Source: a virus. From it: DNA of 34,413 bases. The position numbers and the translations under genes are program-made. Position 1 is the stretch's first letter, and each line of letters starts with the position of its first letter. The stretch covers positions 1 to 34,413 of the IMG/VR virus record IMGVR_UViG_3300044712_000118; one strand, written 5' to 3'. Positions 18,512 through 25,916 of the stretch are shown piece by piece. The notes below the pieces were generated by a model. That model made no database searches and was not told the DNA's origin. It saw only the letters and a list, made by a program, of their open reading frames with translations.

Positions 18512-18745
18512 ATGGCTGAAACGCTAACAAAAATCGTTGTTGATTGCTCGACTGGCGAACAAACTATTGTTCCTCTAAGTGCGGAGGAAATTGCTCAACG
18601 AGAACTTGATGCTGCGGCTTTTGCGGAACAACAGGCATTGGCTGAGGCTGAGGCCGCTGCTAAGGCTGAGGCTAAAGCATCGGCTGAGGCTAAATTGGCA
18701 GCAATTGGTTTGACTGCCGAGGAAATTGCTGCACTAAACGCATAA
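18512..18745 (+). CDS. Small Ala/Glu-rich coiled-coil tail accessory protein
   Basis: A 77-residue protein: a short strand segment (KIVVDCSTGEQTIVPLSAEEIAQRE), then an almost pure Ala/Glu/Lys helix and a closing GLTAEEIAALNA. The AEEIA motif appears near both ends of the helix. Similar small proteins commonly follow tail fibre genes in actinophages, but I know of no defined function. The ribosome binding site AAAGGAAAAAAATA precedes the ATG. Confidence 0.6.
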   Translation: MAETLTKIVVDCSTGEQTIVPLSAEEIAQRELDAAAFAEQQALAEAEAAAKAEAKASAEAKLAAIGLTAEEIAALNA

Positions 18746-18783
18746 CCTTTCATTCGTTCAATAACTAAATAGAGAGAGTCGCT

Positions 18784-19038
18784 ATGACTGACGACATGAC
18801 CCCAAAATGGGCCGTTGAATTGCTTATCCGATTTGAACAATTGGATGCGAAAATTACTGCGGCTGAGGAACGTAACAATGGGTTTAGCGATTGGGCGACT
18901 CGTAACATCAAAGACCACGAAATTCGTTTGCGTGATTTGGAAAAGGCTCGTTGGCAAACTGCATGGATTACTGCGGTTGCGTCTGCGGGCCTTACCACTA
19001 TCATCGTTTATTTCGTTAATGCAGGATTAGGAATCTAA
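18784..19038 (+). CDS. Single-span membrane protein, holin-like (XhlA-type layout)
   Basis: An 84-residue protein with a long charged helix (about residues 10-60) and one membrane segment near the C-terminus (TAWITAVASAGLTTIIVYFV, about 59-78). This charged-helix plus C-terminal anchor layout is that of haemolysin XhlA-like and other accessory holins. It starts the lysis cassette and its stop codon overlaps the next ATG by one base (TAATG). Confidence 0.6.
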   Translation: MTDDMTPKWAVELLIRFEQLDAKITAAEERNNGFSDWATRNIKDHEIRLRDLEKARWQTAWITAVASAGLTTIIVYFVNAGLGI

Positions 19039-19355
19039 TGTCTCAGAAAAAGAAATCAAGTTATACCCCTAAAACTATTGAGGATTTCGATTCAAGTGTT
19101 TTGGCTGAGGAAATTGTTGAGGCCGTTGCGGTTGAGGAATTGCCTGCCGAGATGATTGAAGTTGAGGCGGCTCCGGTTGTTTCTCGCTCATCTGAGGTTC
19201 ATGTTGTCGTTAAGGGTGACACTCTTTCAAGCATCGCTCACATGTATTGCCCGGCAGACATGGACGTGGACCAGTTCTACCGTCATTTGAACTTGTTGAA
19301 CAACCGTCCAGCGGTTGCTGTTGGTCAGGTTATCAAACTGTTTGGTGGTAAGTAA
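19038..19355 (+). CDS. LysM domain cell-wall binding protein
   Basis: A 105-residue protein with a Lys-rich start, an acidic Val/Glu linker (about residues 20-50), and one LysM domain (about 54-103: VHVVVKGDTLSSIAHMY... AVGQVIKLF), which binds N-acetylglucosamine-containing peptidoglycan. It has no catalytic domain and is encoded directly before the M23 peptidase with a one-base overlap, so the binding and catalytic parts of the endolysin appear to be separate polypeptides. Confidence 0.82.
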   Translation: MSQKKKSSYTPKTIEDFDSSVLAEEIVEAVAVEELPAEMIEVEAAPVVSRSSEVHVVVKGDTLSSIAHMYCPADMDVDQFYRHLNLLNNRPAVAVGQVIKLFGGK

Positions 19356-19909
19356 TGTCTGAATGGATGTTGCCATTTCCTGACAAAATGTTGGCAGACC
19401 CGTTTGGTTCTCATTCTGCGGCTCGTAAGAAAATGGGGCTTGGTCCTCATCGTGGAGTTGACTGGAATGGTATGAAAAAGGGTGCGGCTCTTAAGGCTGT
19501 TTCTAAGGGTACTATTTCGGCAAACTATTGGTCTGATGTTTTGGGCTGGGTTGTTGAGTTGAAAGTTAAGGCCACTTGGAAAGGTGAGCCTAAGACTGTT
19601 TATTTCATGTATTGCCACTTGGACAAAAAGTCGCCGTTAGAGGTTGGAACTGTTGTTGCATGCGGTGATGTTGTTGGTGCGGCTGGGACCTCAGGTTCGG
19701 CCTCGTCAGGAATCCACTTGCATTTCACTCTTTCGCTGACTTCAAAGGGCGGGGCTATGGGCCAAGTTTTTGATGCTCACGCTTACATTTCCCGCCGTAT
19801 AAAAGAATCTAAACAAACCCCTGCCGTTGTTGTCGCATCTCCGGCCCCTACCCGCTGCGAGGGTTGCCCTTGCAAGAATGGATGCGCTAATGAAAAAACA
19901 CCTAAATAA
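19355..19909 (+). CDS. M23-family peptidase, endolysin
   Basis: A 184-residue zinc peptidase that would cleave peptidoglycan cross-bridges. The metal ligands are visible as PHRGVDW (H32, D36) and IHLHF (H123), with further histidines at 88 and 121, as in LytM-like enzymes. It has no signal peptide, as expected for a holin-dependent endolysin. The C-terminus carries an unusual cysteine cluster (CEGCPCKNGC). The gene follows the LysM gene and overlaps the next membrane protein. Confidence 0.85.
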   Translation: MSEWMLPFPDKMLADPFGSHSAARKKMGLGPHRGVDWNGMKKGAALKAVSKGTISANYWSDVLGWVVELKVKATWKGEPKTVYFMYCHLDKKSPLEVGTVVACGDVVGAAGTSGSASSGIHLHFTLSLTSKGGAMGQVFDAHAYISRRIKESKQTPAVVVASPAPTRCEGCPCKNGCANEKTPK

Positions 19910-20231
19910 AATCAAAAACATTCTTATCCGTTCTATCGGTGTCATCATGTTTGCTTTCATTCCGGGAGCGGCTGTTGGTGGTCCGACTGTTGGTTGGTTG
20001 ATGGGTGGCGTAATTGGTTGCGCTACTGTTTTCTCAAGCATCATTATTTTCATGGGCGTTCAACTCGCTTGGGATGCCATGATTTCCGACGAGGACATTG
20101 AAAAGGGTTTCCGTGCCGCTGTTGCAAAACAGGCTGAGAACACGCCCGAAATCAAAGGTGCGTTAACTGATTCGGCTAACGATACTCTTGACCTATCTGA
20201 CTTCGGTGATTTGCACGACGACGATAAGTAG
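19890..20231 (+). CDS. Two-span membrane protein, probable holin
   Basis: A 113-residue protein with a basic start (MKKHLNKIKNILIR), two likely membrane segments (about residues 15-33 and 38-57, separated by a Gly/Pro turn) and an acidic soluble tail ending LHDDDK. This matches class II holins. It begins inside the endolysin gene. ATG 19890 is chosen for the basic start; 19878 is possible. A strong terminator follows. Confidence 0.65.
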   Translation: MKKHLNKIKNILIRSIGVIMFAFIPGAAVGGPTVGWLMGGVIGCATVFSSIIIFMGVQLAWDAMISDEDIEKGFRAAVAKQAENTPEIKGALTDSANDTLDLSDFGDLHDDDK

Positions 20232-20260
20232 TTTCTTTTCTTGGTTGCTTTAAAAACTGT

Positions 20261-20295
20261 ACCCCCTTGCCTTTTGGGCTTGGGGGTCTTTTTTT
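20261..20295. terminator. Bidirectional intrinsic terminator
   Basis: ACCCCC (20261-20266) pairs with GGGGGT (20282-20287), with inner GCC/GGC pairs, and is followed by CTTTTTTT on the + strand. On the other strand the hairpin is followed by a T-rich run (complement of TTTAAAAACTGT). It lies between the convergent lysis and whiB genes and would stop both. Confidence 0.85.
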
Positions 20296-20584
20296 ATTTC
20301 CGGCGCAACCTTTTACGCTCACCCGGGGTTAGTCCACCAAATACACCAAAATCCTCTTGTTGCTCGATGGCGTATTCAAGGCATAGGTTTCGGACTGGAC
20401 ATTCGTTGCAGATTTCACGGACCATTGCCAAATTGTCGTAAGAGTCTGTTATGTTGAACGATTTGGATGTTGTGAACCATTCCTCAGGGGCGTTCATGCA
20501 ACCAACTTGGTTTCCGATTCGGGTGATTCTTTTGCCCAGTTCCTCATGCAGTTCACGGGCTTTGCGGGTGCGGAAAAATTCCAT
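20294..20584 (-). CDS. WhiB-family [4Fe-4S] transcriptional regulator
   Basis: A 96-residue protein, the only leftward gene recognised. It has the four cluster cysteines of the family (C29, C59, C62, C68 in GCMN and ICNECPVRNLCLEYA), the GVFGG turn (80-84) and a basic C-terminal tail GERKRLRRK that binds DNA. WhiB proteins bind the host sigma factor and are essentially restricted to actinobacteria and their phages, which supports the host inference. The ribosome binding site GAGGAAC precedes the start. It may repress or redirect host or phage transcription. Confidence 0.9.
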   Translation of the reverse strand: MEFFRTRKARELHEELGKRITRIGNQVGCMNAPEEWFTTSKSFNITDSYDNLAMVREICNECPVRNLCLEYAIEQQEDFGVFGGLTPGERKRLRRK

Positions 20585-20618
20585 GTTAGGTTCCTCTATT
20601 TTTGTCGGTGGTTGGTGC

Positions 20619-20631
20619 TACCATGATGGTA
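20619..20631. promoter_or_regulatory. Perfect palindrome, candidate operator
   Basis: TACCATGATGGTA is a perfect 13-base palindrome around a central G, lying between the divergently transcribed whiB and the exonuclease gene at 20712. A site of this kind suits a dimeric regulator controlling both directions. Nearby promoter elements are not clear enough to place. Confidence 0.5.
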
Positions 20632-20656
20632 CATAAAAACAATGACAAATGCAAAA

Positions 20657-20682
20657 CCCCGGGAGATGAGTCTCAACCGGGG
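20657..20682 (+). promoter_or_regulatory. Nested hairpin in the 5' leader of the recombination operon
   Basis: CCCCGG (20657-20662) pairs with CCGGGG (20677-20682), enclosing GAGA-TGAG-TCTC. It is 30 bases upstream of the ATG at 20712 and would sit near the 5' end of the operon message. It could stabilise the RNA or act as an attenuator; there is no T run directly after it. Confidence 0.5.
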
Positions 20683-20711
20683 CTTGCTGATGTCACGGAG
20701 AGGAAAGCAAC

Positions 20712-21599
20712 ATGACATCACTAGAAACATTACCACAGGTTCTCGGAAACGCAGAGTTTATTGCTCGTTTCGATAATAATTCGCCTGAGTGGTTGGAGTT
20801 GCGTTCAAGAGGCATTGGTGGTTCCGAGGTTTCAACTATTTGCGGTTTGAACAAATGGGAATCTGCGGTGACAATGTTTTACAAACGCACGGGCAAGATT
20901 GCAACTGAGCGTCCAGATTCGGAACCCATGTATTGGGGTCGTGCGTTGGAGGCTCCCATTATGAATCGGTTTATTGAGGATAACCCTCAACTTAAGGTTT
21001 ATACCGATGTTGGTACTTGGATTAACCGTAAGCGTGATTATCAAATTGTGAACCCTGATGGTATTTTCCAAACTGAGGATGGCGAGTTTGGAATTGTTGA
21101 AATTAAAACTGCCCGCTACCCGGATGATTGGGCGAATGGTGTTCCTGACTATTACCGGACGCAAATTCAATTTTATCTAAATGCTTTTGGATTTGAACAC
21201 GCATATTGCGCTGTTTTATTTAGTGGCTCCGATTATCGAGTCTATGAAGTGCAAGCGGATAAATTCCAGCAATCAGTAGATTTAGAGGCTGTTGAAAAAT
21301 TCCTGAAATGTATTGAAAATAACGAACGACCTGACTGGGATGGCTCAGATTCAACTTATGAAACAATGCGTAAAATACATCCAGAGATTGAGGATTCTGA
21401 AATTGAGGTTGGTGAGATTTACCTCGATTTTAAAGATGCTAAACAAGCCGTTGCTGAGGCCGATGCAAGATTTACGCAAATCAAGTCACAAATTTTAGAC
21501 ATTATGGGTTCCGCTAAAAAAGGAACCTATCAAGGTCAATGGGCCCTTACTAGGCAATCTAAAGGAACAGGCACACCGTATTTATTGGAGAAAAAATGA
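20712..21599 (+). CDS. YqaJ-type viral recombinase / exonuclease
   Basis: A 295-residue nuclease of the lambda-exonuclease (YqaJ) fold. The catalytic residues are visible: RGIGGSE (35-40 region), GRALEAP with E80, NPDGIF with D116 and VEIKTA with E130 and K132. It would resect double-stranded ends to give a 3' strand for recombination. The C-terminal part (after about residue 200) is a helical extension. It begins with GGAGAGGAAAGCAAC, the class-specific start sequence found before several genes of this half. Confidence 0.88.
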   Translation: MTSLETLPQVLGNAEFIARFDNNSPEWLELRSRGIGGSEVSTICGLNKWESAVTMFYKRTGKIATERPDSEPMYWGRALEAPIMNRFIEDNPQLKVYTDVGTWINRKRDYQIVNPDGIFQTEDGEFGIVEIKTARYPDDWANGVPDYYRTQIQFYLNAFGFEHAYCAVLFSGSDYRVYEVQADKFQQSVDLEAVEKFLKCIENNERPDWDGSDSTYETMRKIHPEIEDSEIEVGEIYLDFKDAKQAVAEADARFTQIKSQILDIMGSAKKGTYQGQWALTRQSKGTGTPYLLEKK

Positions 21600-22027
21600 C
21601 ATGTAGTTGTGGCAAAGAGTTATTTTCATCAGGTAAATGCGTGACTTGTTATTACAAATACAGGGCTGCGGTAAACGGTCCATGTAAGGTTGATGGTTGC
21701 CATCGAGGCGCAGAATTAGGCCGTCTAAAAATTTGCAAAACGCATTATTACCAAACACATAAACAACGCAGTAAAGAATTGGCTCGCAAGTACGGAATAA
21801 CTCAAGAGATTTATGACAAAATGTACAAGGCTCAAAATGGCGTTTGCGCTATTTGCTCAGGTGGACCAACTGATGTCGGGAAAATAAATAATCGCCTAAG
21901 CGTTGACCATGACCACAAAACAGGTCAAGTCAGAGGACTTTTATGCAATGACTGTAACGTCAGTCTTGGCAAATTTAAAGATGATGTCACTATTTTGCAA
22001 CGAGCAATTGACTACCTAAATGGCTAA
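21596..22027 (+). CDS. Recombination endonuclease VII-like protein
   Basis: A 143-residue protein coupled by an ATGA overlap. Two zinc knuckles (C-x-C...C-x2-C and C-x4-C...C-x2-H, residues 3-50) precede the catalytic region CAICSGGP ... LSVDHDHKTGQVRGLLCNDCN, the endonuclease VII His-Asn-His type active site with its zinc cysteines. These enzymes resolve branched DNA before packaging. The AT-richer codon use and the added fingers may point to separate acquisition. Confidence 0.87.
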   Translation: MTCSCGKELFSSGKCVTCYYKYRAAVNGPCKVDGCHRGAELGRLKICKTHYYQTHKQRSKELARKYGITQEIYDKMYKAQNGVCAICSGGPTDVGKINNRLSVDHDHKTGQVRGLLCNDCNVSLGKFKDDVTILQRAIDYLNG

Positions 22028-22433
22028 ACCGTTTGATGAGGGCTTGTACGCCGCTGATAATCCTGCCGTTGGGGATGCAATCATTTGGTTGCGTTCTCAG
22101 GGCTGGGAGGCTCGGGTAAACCCTGACCTTTATGGGATTGACGTGTTGGCTGAGTCGCCTGACGGTGAGCATTGGGAGATTGAGGTTGAGGTCAAACATA
22201 ATTGGCAAGGCCCAAAATTTCCTTACAAGACGGTTCACTTTTCGGGTCGCAAAATGAAATTTGCTTATGCCAATTCGTTGTTTATTATGTTTAACCATGA
22301 CCGGTCTGCGGCCCTAGCGGTGCGAGGCTCAGTTGTTGCTAAATGCCCGCAAGTCACTAAGAGAACCATTTACACCGATTTGGAATCTTTTATTGAAGTG
22401 CCGTACGCTTATTGTCGTACCATAGTCCTATAA
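22020..22433 (+). CDS. PD-(D/E)XK-like nuclease (predicted)
   Basis: A 137-residue protein with a Holliday-resolvase-like core: an early helix (GDAIIWLRSQGWEARVNP), then GIDVLAES with D41, and after a turn WEIEVEVKHNW with E57-V-K59, the usual acidic-x-Lys pair. It lacks a recognisable accessory domain. It overlaps the endonuclease VII gene by eight bases, which fits a role in recombination or repair. The family is not firmly identified. Confidence 0.55.
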   Translation: MAKPFDEGLYAADNPAVGDAIIWLRSQGWEARVNPDLYGIDVLAESPDGEHWEIEVEVKHNWQGPKFPYKTVHFSGRKMKFAYANSLFIMFNHDRSAALAVRGSVVAKCPQVTKRTIYTDLESFIEVPYAYCRTIVL

Positions 22434-22462
22434 TCGAAACAAACTATTGAGAGGAAACCAAA

Positions 22463-22942
22463 ATGGCTTTTGCCGAAAACTATAACGACGTTGCGTCACG
22501 TATTGCCGAGTTCCGTGAACTCTACCCGACGGGTTCGTTGCGTCAAATGGATTTGCAGTTCATAAGTTTCGGTGGCAAGGATTGGGTTGTTTACACCGCT
22601 GCCGCCTACCGTTCACCGGATGACAACTGCCCGGGCATCGGTACCGCTTGGGAGCCGGTTCCGGGTAAGACACCTTATACCCGTGACTCCGAGGTTATGG
22701 TTGCTGAGACTTCGGCTTGGGGTCGTGCGTTGATTGCGACTCTTGCAGTTGATTCTAAAAAGGGCATCGCATCGGCGGAGGAAATTGAAAACCGTCAACC
22801 GGCTAAGTCATCCCGTGACTATTTGGCTGAGGCTGCACAAACTAAAGACGTTGTGAAGTTGCGTAAGATTTACGCTGAGGCACGTCAGGCTAAGGCCGCT
22901 CAAGAGATTCTCGATTCGATTGCTGCGATGGCAAATGGATGA
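22463..22942 (+). CDS. Actinophage recombination-associated protein, candidate single-strand annealing partner
   Basis: A 159-residue protein with the pattern NYNDVASRIAEFRELYPTGSL, AAAYRSPDDNCPGIGTAWE, and MVAETSAWGRALIATL (about residues 77-92), a family I recognise from many actinophages, always near an exonuclease. The N-terminal beta region plus helical C-terminus and the neighbouring YqaJ gene suggest a RecT/Erf-like annealing role, but this is inference from context. The start is preceded by GAGAGGAAACCAAA. Confidence 0.55.
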   Translation: MAFAENYNDVASRIAEFRELYPTGSLRQMDLQFISFGGKDWVVYTAAAYRSPDDNCPGIGTAWEPVPGKTPYTRDSEVMVAETSAWGRALIATLAVDSKKGIASAEEIENRQPAKSSRDYLAEAAQTKDVVKLRKIYAEARQAKAAQEILDSIAAMANG

Positions 22943-23114
22943 AAAGGCTAGGGCAATTCTGATTGCCGCAATTGTTGAGATGAAACAACTCGTTGACGAG
23001 CATTGGGATAAGGGGAATGACCTTTATGCCGATTCTCAATACGAGGAACTGCGTCGTCTAGGTGAGAGATTGAGGAAAGAGATAGATGGAAACTCCACAA
23101 CAAATCGTGAGTGA
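22935..23114 (+). CDS. Small charged helical protein
   Basis: A 59-residue protein beginning MDEKARAILIAAIVEMKQLV, with mostly helical, charged sequence. Its ATG lies eight bases inside the preceding gene and its 3' end overlaps the next gene by 29 bases. No family is recognised. Confidence 0.55.
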   Translation: MDEKARAILIAAIVEMKQLVDEHWDKGNDLYADSQYEELRRLGERLRKEIDGNSTTNRE

Positions 23115-23415
23115 GTTGGCTGCGATTCGGTCTCAGTCTGAAAAGGGCATCGAGTTGTTGGCTGCCGCTGAAAGAAAAATGATTGAACTTGAATTGGAGG
23201 AACAACGCATTGAACTATCTACTTTTATTGGTACGTCTGGGACTGTTGCGGATAAGACTGCGATATCTAAATTGGCGGCTCTCGAGAAACGTGGCGAGGC
23301 TGCTATTGCAAGGGCAGAGGTCTCAAGAATCAAAACCAAAATCGGGCATCTAAAGGATTCTCAGATGGCTGTTATGTCTGCGGCTAAAATGATTGAACTG
23401 GAGTACCGGTCATGA
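23086..23415 (+). CDS. Coiled-coil protein of unknown function
   Basis: A 109-residue, nearly all-helical protein with heptad-like E/K/L/A content (EKGIELLAAAERKMIELELEEQR, and LAALEKRGEAAIARAEVSRIKTKIGHL). It starts within the preceding gene (AGATAGATGG) and overlaps the next by four bases (ATGA). No catalytic motif is seen. It may be an accessory factor of the recombination block. Confidence 0.6.
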   Translation: METPQQIVSELAAIRSQSEKGIELLAAAERKMIELELEEQRIELSTFIGTSGTVADKTAISKLAALEKRGEAAIARAEVSRIKTKIGHLKDSQMAVMSAAKMIELEYRS

Positions 23416-23753
23416 AGTTGCCTAAGGAAATCAAGGTTGGGTCGCAAAACTATAAAATTGTGGAACGCACCGAAACATCTGACGGTCTGTTAGGTGAATC
23501 TTACGCTTACACGCTAAAGGCCGGAAACCTAATTGTGATGCGCTCAGACATGCCAGTCGAACGCAAACGCTCAGTCTTGGTCCATGAACTTATCCATGCG
23601 CTCATTTTCACTTTCAGCCGCAGCGAAAGAAAAGAAAACGACTCATCATTTGATGATTGGGAGCATTACTTCATTGGCATTTTGGAGGAACCGTTCACGA
23701 TGCTTTTGCGTGACAACCCGGACCTCGTTGAGTTTCTGACTTATGACGCCTAA
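23412..23753 (+). CDS. HExxH metallopeptidase-like protein
   Basis: A 113-residue protein with a zinc-binding HELIH motif (H58-E59-x-x-H62) in VLVHELIHALIF and a third acidic or histidine ligand probably within DDWEHYFIGILEEPF (about residues 80-95). The early beta hairpin (NYKIVERTETSDGLLGESY) and the motif resemble small phage/ImmA-like or SprT-like metalloproteins. Its substrate is unknown; such proteins sometimes cleave repressors or act on DNA-bound proteins. Confidence 0.6.
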   Translation: MKLPKEIKVGSQNYKIVERTETSDGLLGESYAYTLKAGNLIVMRSDMPVERKRSVLVHELIHALIFTFSRSERKENDSSFDDWEHYFIGILEEPFTMLLRDNPDLVEFLTYDA

Positions 23754-24078
23754 ACAATTTCAAGCGTTTTTGACCCGTGATAAGGCTTGCTACCATTGCG
23801 GGTCGAACGGTGATGACCTTGTTCCGCAGCATCGTAAGAATCGCAAAATGGGTGGCTCCCGCAGTTTAAAAAATGACTCTAATAACATCATCGTGTTATG
23901 CGCTGAGGCAAATGGGCGTTTAGAATCTGACGCTGATTTCGCCCGTATAGGCCTCGAGTTCGGTTGGAAACTAAACTCATGGGATGACTTAGCAAATCCC
24001 GTCTATGAGGCGCACACGGGCTTATGGTGGCATTTGGACGGCGTGTCACGGGTCGCATTGCCACCGGAACCAAACTAA
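23743..24078 (+). CDS. HNH-like zinc nuclease, possibly degenerate
   Basis: A 111-residue protein with a knuckle CYHCGSNGDDLVPQHRKNRKMGG and a following NIIVLCAEANGRLESD that fits the N part of an HNH fold. The usual second CxxC and last histidine are absent, so activity is doubtful. It starts within the metallopeptidase gene (11-base overlap). Confidence 0.55.
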   Translation: MTPKQFQAFLTRDKACYHCGSNGDDLVPQHRKNRKMGGSRSLKNDSNNIIVLCAEANGRLESDADFARIGLEFGWKLNSWDDLANPVYEAHTGLWWHLDGVSRVALPPEPN

Positions 24079-24104
24079 AGTAGCAAACCTAGAGAGGAAA
24101 TCTA

Positions 24105-24920
24105 ATGAGCATCGAAACGATGAGTGCCGTTTGGCGTCACTCACAATCCACCGGACGGGCGAGACTTGTCTTGCTTGCCATCGCAGACCACCAAGGGGAA
24201 ATCGGGGCTTGGCCCTCAATCGCTACCCTTGCCAAAATGGTCAACGCATCGGAACGCTCAGTCCAACGAGACATTCAGGAACTCATCGCATTGGAGGAGT
24301 TGATTGTCGAATGGCGTCAGGCTCCGAGTCGTGGAATCCATAAAGCAAACCTGTATTGGGTGAATTTGCCTGAGGTGACAAAACCATCTCATGAGGTGAC
24401 AAATAGCGTTGATGAGGTGACAGAATCGGTTGATGAGGTGACACCTGTTGGCGTGTTAAACCTTACTAGAACCATTAAAGAACCATTACTAGAATATCCT
24501 CAAAACAAGTTTGAGGAATTTTGGAATCTTTATCCTCGAAAAGTTGGAAAACAAGAGGCGGCTAAAGCATTTGCTAAAGCCATCAAATCGGTCCCGTTCA
24601 TCCAGATTCTTGTCGGGGTCCAACGATTCGCAAATGACCCAAACAAACCTGAGATGACTTTTCTGCCCTATCCGGCAACATGGTTGAACCGAGGCGGTTG
24701 GACTGATGAGCCGTATCCGGAACGTAAGAAAACCCCGGAGGAACTTGCAGCAATTGAAAAAGAAAAGGCTCAACGCAGACGAGAAGTTGAGATGAAATAC
24801 ACGGCGGAACTTTTGGCTCAGTCTGAAAAGGCTAAGGCAAACGCATCAACGGAAATCCCTAAATGCGAGCATGGAAACACGATTGCTCGTTGCATCCGTT
24901 GTTTGAACAAAAAGTCCTAA
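24105..24920 (+). CDS. Replication initiator protein (helix-turn-helix, lambda O-like layout)
   Basis: A 271-residue protein. The N-terminal winged helix-turn-helix (ARLVLLAIADHQGEIG, WPSIATLAKMVNASERSVQRDI; about residues 15-75) resembles initiators and RepA/O-type proteins. A linker of four EVT heptads (about 90-113) is encoded by iteron-like repeats. A helical domain FWNLYPRKVGKQEAAKAFAKAI and PATWLNRGGWTDE (about 140-205) follows; this block is common in phage replication proteins. The C-terminus has a Lys/Glu-rich helix and a CEHGNTIARCIRC knuckle. It probably binds its own gene as the origin and recruits the host helicase, since no phage helicase is seen. Confidence 0.77.
   Translation: MSIETMSAVWRHSQSTGRARLVLLAIADHQGEIGAWPSIATLAKMVNASERSVQRDIQELIALEELIVEWRQAPSRGIHKANLYWVNLPEVTKPSHEVTNSVDEVTESVDEVTPVGVLNLTRTIKEPLLEYPQNKFEEFWNLYPRKVGKQEAAKAFAKAIKSVPFIQILVGVQRFANDPNKPEMTFLPYPATWLNRGGWTDEPYPERKKTPEELAAIEKEKAQRRREVEMKYTAELLAQSEKAKANASTEIPKCEHGNTIARCIRCLNKKS
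24371..24443 (+). repeat. Four iterons inside the initiator gene, candidate replication origin
   Basis: The 10-base unit TGAGGTGACA occurs four times, starting at 24371, 24392, 24413 and 24434: exactly 21 bases apart, two helical turns. Outside the unit the spacers differ, apart from a shared GTTGA before the last two. An AT-rich stretch with poly-A/T tracts follows (about 24455-24540). Lambda-type origins have the same arrangement: iterons in the initiator gene between its DNA-binding and C-terminal domains, next to an AT-rich unwinding region. Confidence 0.75.
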
Positions 24921-24963
24921 GCACCCGCTAGGATAGAAAAGATAAATCCCTTGAGAGGAAAAA

Positions 24964-25353
24964 ATGGCTATTGAAATTAAATTTACCGGTTATGTCAAAG
25001 AGGTAAAATCGGGCGTATCTGCCGCATCAGGTAAGCCTTGGACGTTGGCTAAGGTTGTTCACAATCAGGTCAAGAGAAACGCTGATGACACCGGTTGGGA
25101 AAACGCTGGCAAAGATTACTTCGACATTTTCTTGCCTGATGGTGTGATGGTGAAAGAGGATGACCGTGTTGAGGTTGTTGGTCGTCTAAAGACTTCAATC
25201 TATGACAAGGCTGACGGTTCTAAGGGCATGAGCCTTTCGGTGAACGCTCAGTCAATTCAGGTTGTTGAGGCTTTCAAAAAGTCGACACCTGCACCGGGGG
25301 CTGCGGTTCCTGATTCTTGGACCCCAATCGACGATACTGAATTACCATTCTAG
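24964..25353 (+). CDS. Single-stranded DNA-binding protein
   Basis: A 129-residue OB-fold-like protein (EIKFTGYVKEVKSGVSAASGKPWTLAKVVHN, then KDYFDIFLPDGVMVKEDDRVEVVGRLKTSIYD) ending in a flexible Pro/Ala linker and the acidic hydrophobic tail DDTELPF, which corresponds to the protein-interaction tip of bacterial SSB. It would coat single strands during replication and recombination. The start follows TTGAGAGGAAAAA. Confidence 0.85.
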   Translation: MAIEIKFTGYVKEVKSGVSAASGKPWTLAKVVHNQVKRNADDTGWENAGKDYFDIFLPDGVMVKEDDRVEVVGRLKTSIYDKADGSKGMSLSVNAQSIQVVEAFKKSTPAPGAAVPDSWTPIDDTELPF

Positions 25354-25355
25354 GA

Positions 25356-25916
25356 ATGAAACCCTGCAAAAAATGTAACACTCTAAAACCATTAGAGGAT
25401 TTTAGTGTTGTAAAACGCAACCGAGACGGACGTCATAACAATTGTAAAATTTGTTATGCAGAATATATGAAATTATGGTCTCGTAAAAATGCTAAAAACG
25501 TTAATGCAAGGGTTTTAAAATACCACCATAAAAATTCAGTAGAACTCAATTTGAAACGTCAAATTAGGTATGAAGCAAATAAGCAACAACATTTAGACAC
25601 AAATAAAAAGTGGAATGCAGCAAATAAAGAAAAAGTTACTTTATATAAAACACTTTCGTCATTAAAAAGACGAGCGCAAAAAATAGATAATGGAACTTTT
25701 GACATAAGCAAAAAAGAATTAAAAAAATTGCGTTCCTTACCATGTTTTTATTGTGGAGTTAATGGTCCAAGCACAATTGACCATGTAATTCCATTAAATA
25801 AAGGCGGCACTCATGCTATTGGAAATTTAGTTGCTTGTTGTAAATCTTGTAATTCTGCTAAAAAAGATAAATTTATAGTTGAATGGCGACTAAGGAATAA
25901 GAAAGTAAATATCTAA
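25356..25916 (+). CDS. HNH homing-type endonuclease
   Basis: A 186-residue protein: N-terminal zinc finger (CKKCNTLKPLEDF ... NCKICYAEYMK), a Lys/Asn-rich linker of about 70 residues, and an HNH domain LPCFYCGVNGPSTIDHVIPLNKGGTHAIGNLVACCKSCNSAK with paired CxxC. This gene is much more AT-rich than its neighbours, with A-rich codons, so it appears to be a recent free-standing homing endonuclease inserted between the ssb gene and the resolvase gene. It begins two bases after the SSB stop codon. Confidence 0.85.
   Translation: MKPCKKCNTLKPLEDFSVVKRNRDGRHNNCKICYAEYMKLWSRKNAKNVNARVLKYHHKNSVELNLKRQIRYEANKQQHLDTNKKWNAANKEKVTLYKTLSSLKRRAQKIDNGTFDISKKELKKLRSLPCFYCGVNGPSTIDHVIPLNKGGTHAIGNLVACCKSCNSAKKDKFIVEWRLRNKKVNI

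Noticed and set aside
24371-24443. CRISPR-like repeat array
   Set aside because: Only 10 identical bases per 21-base unit, inside a coding frame, with no cas genes; iterons fit better.
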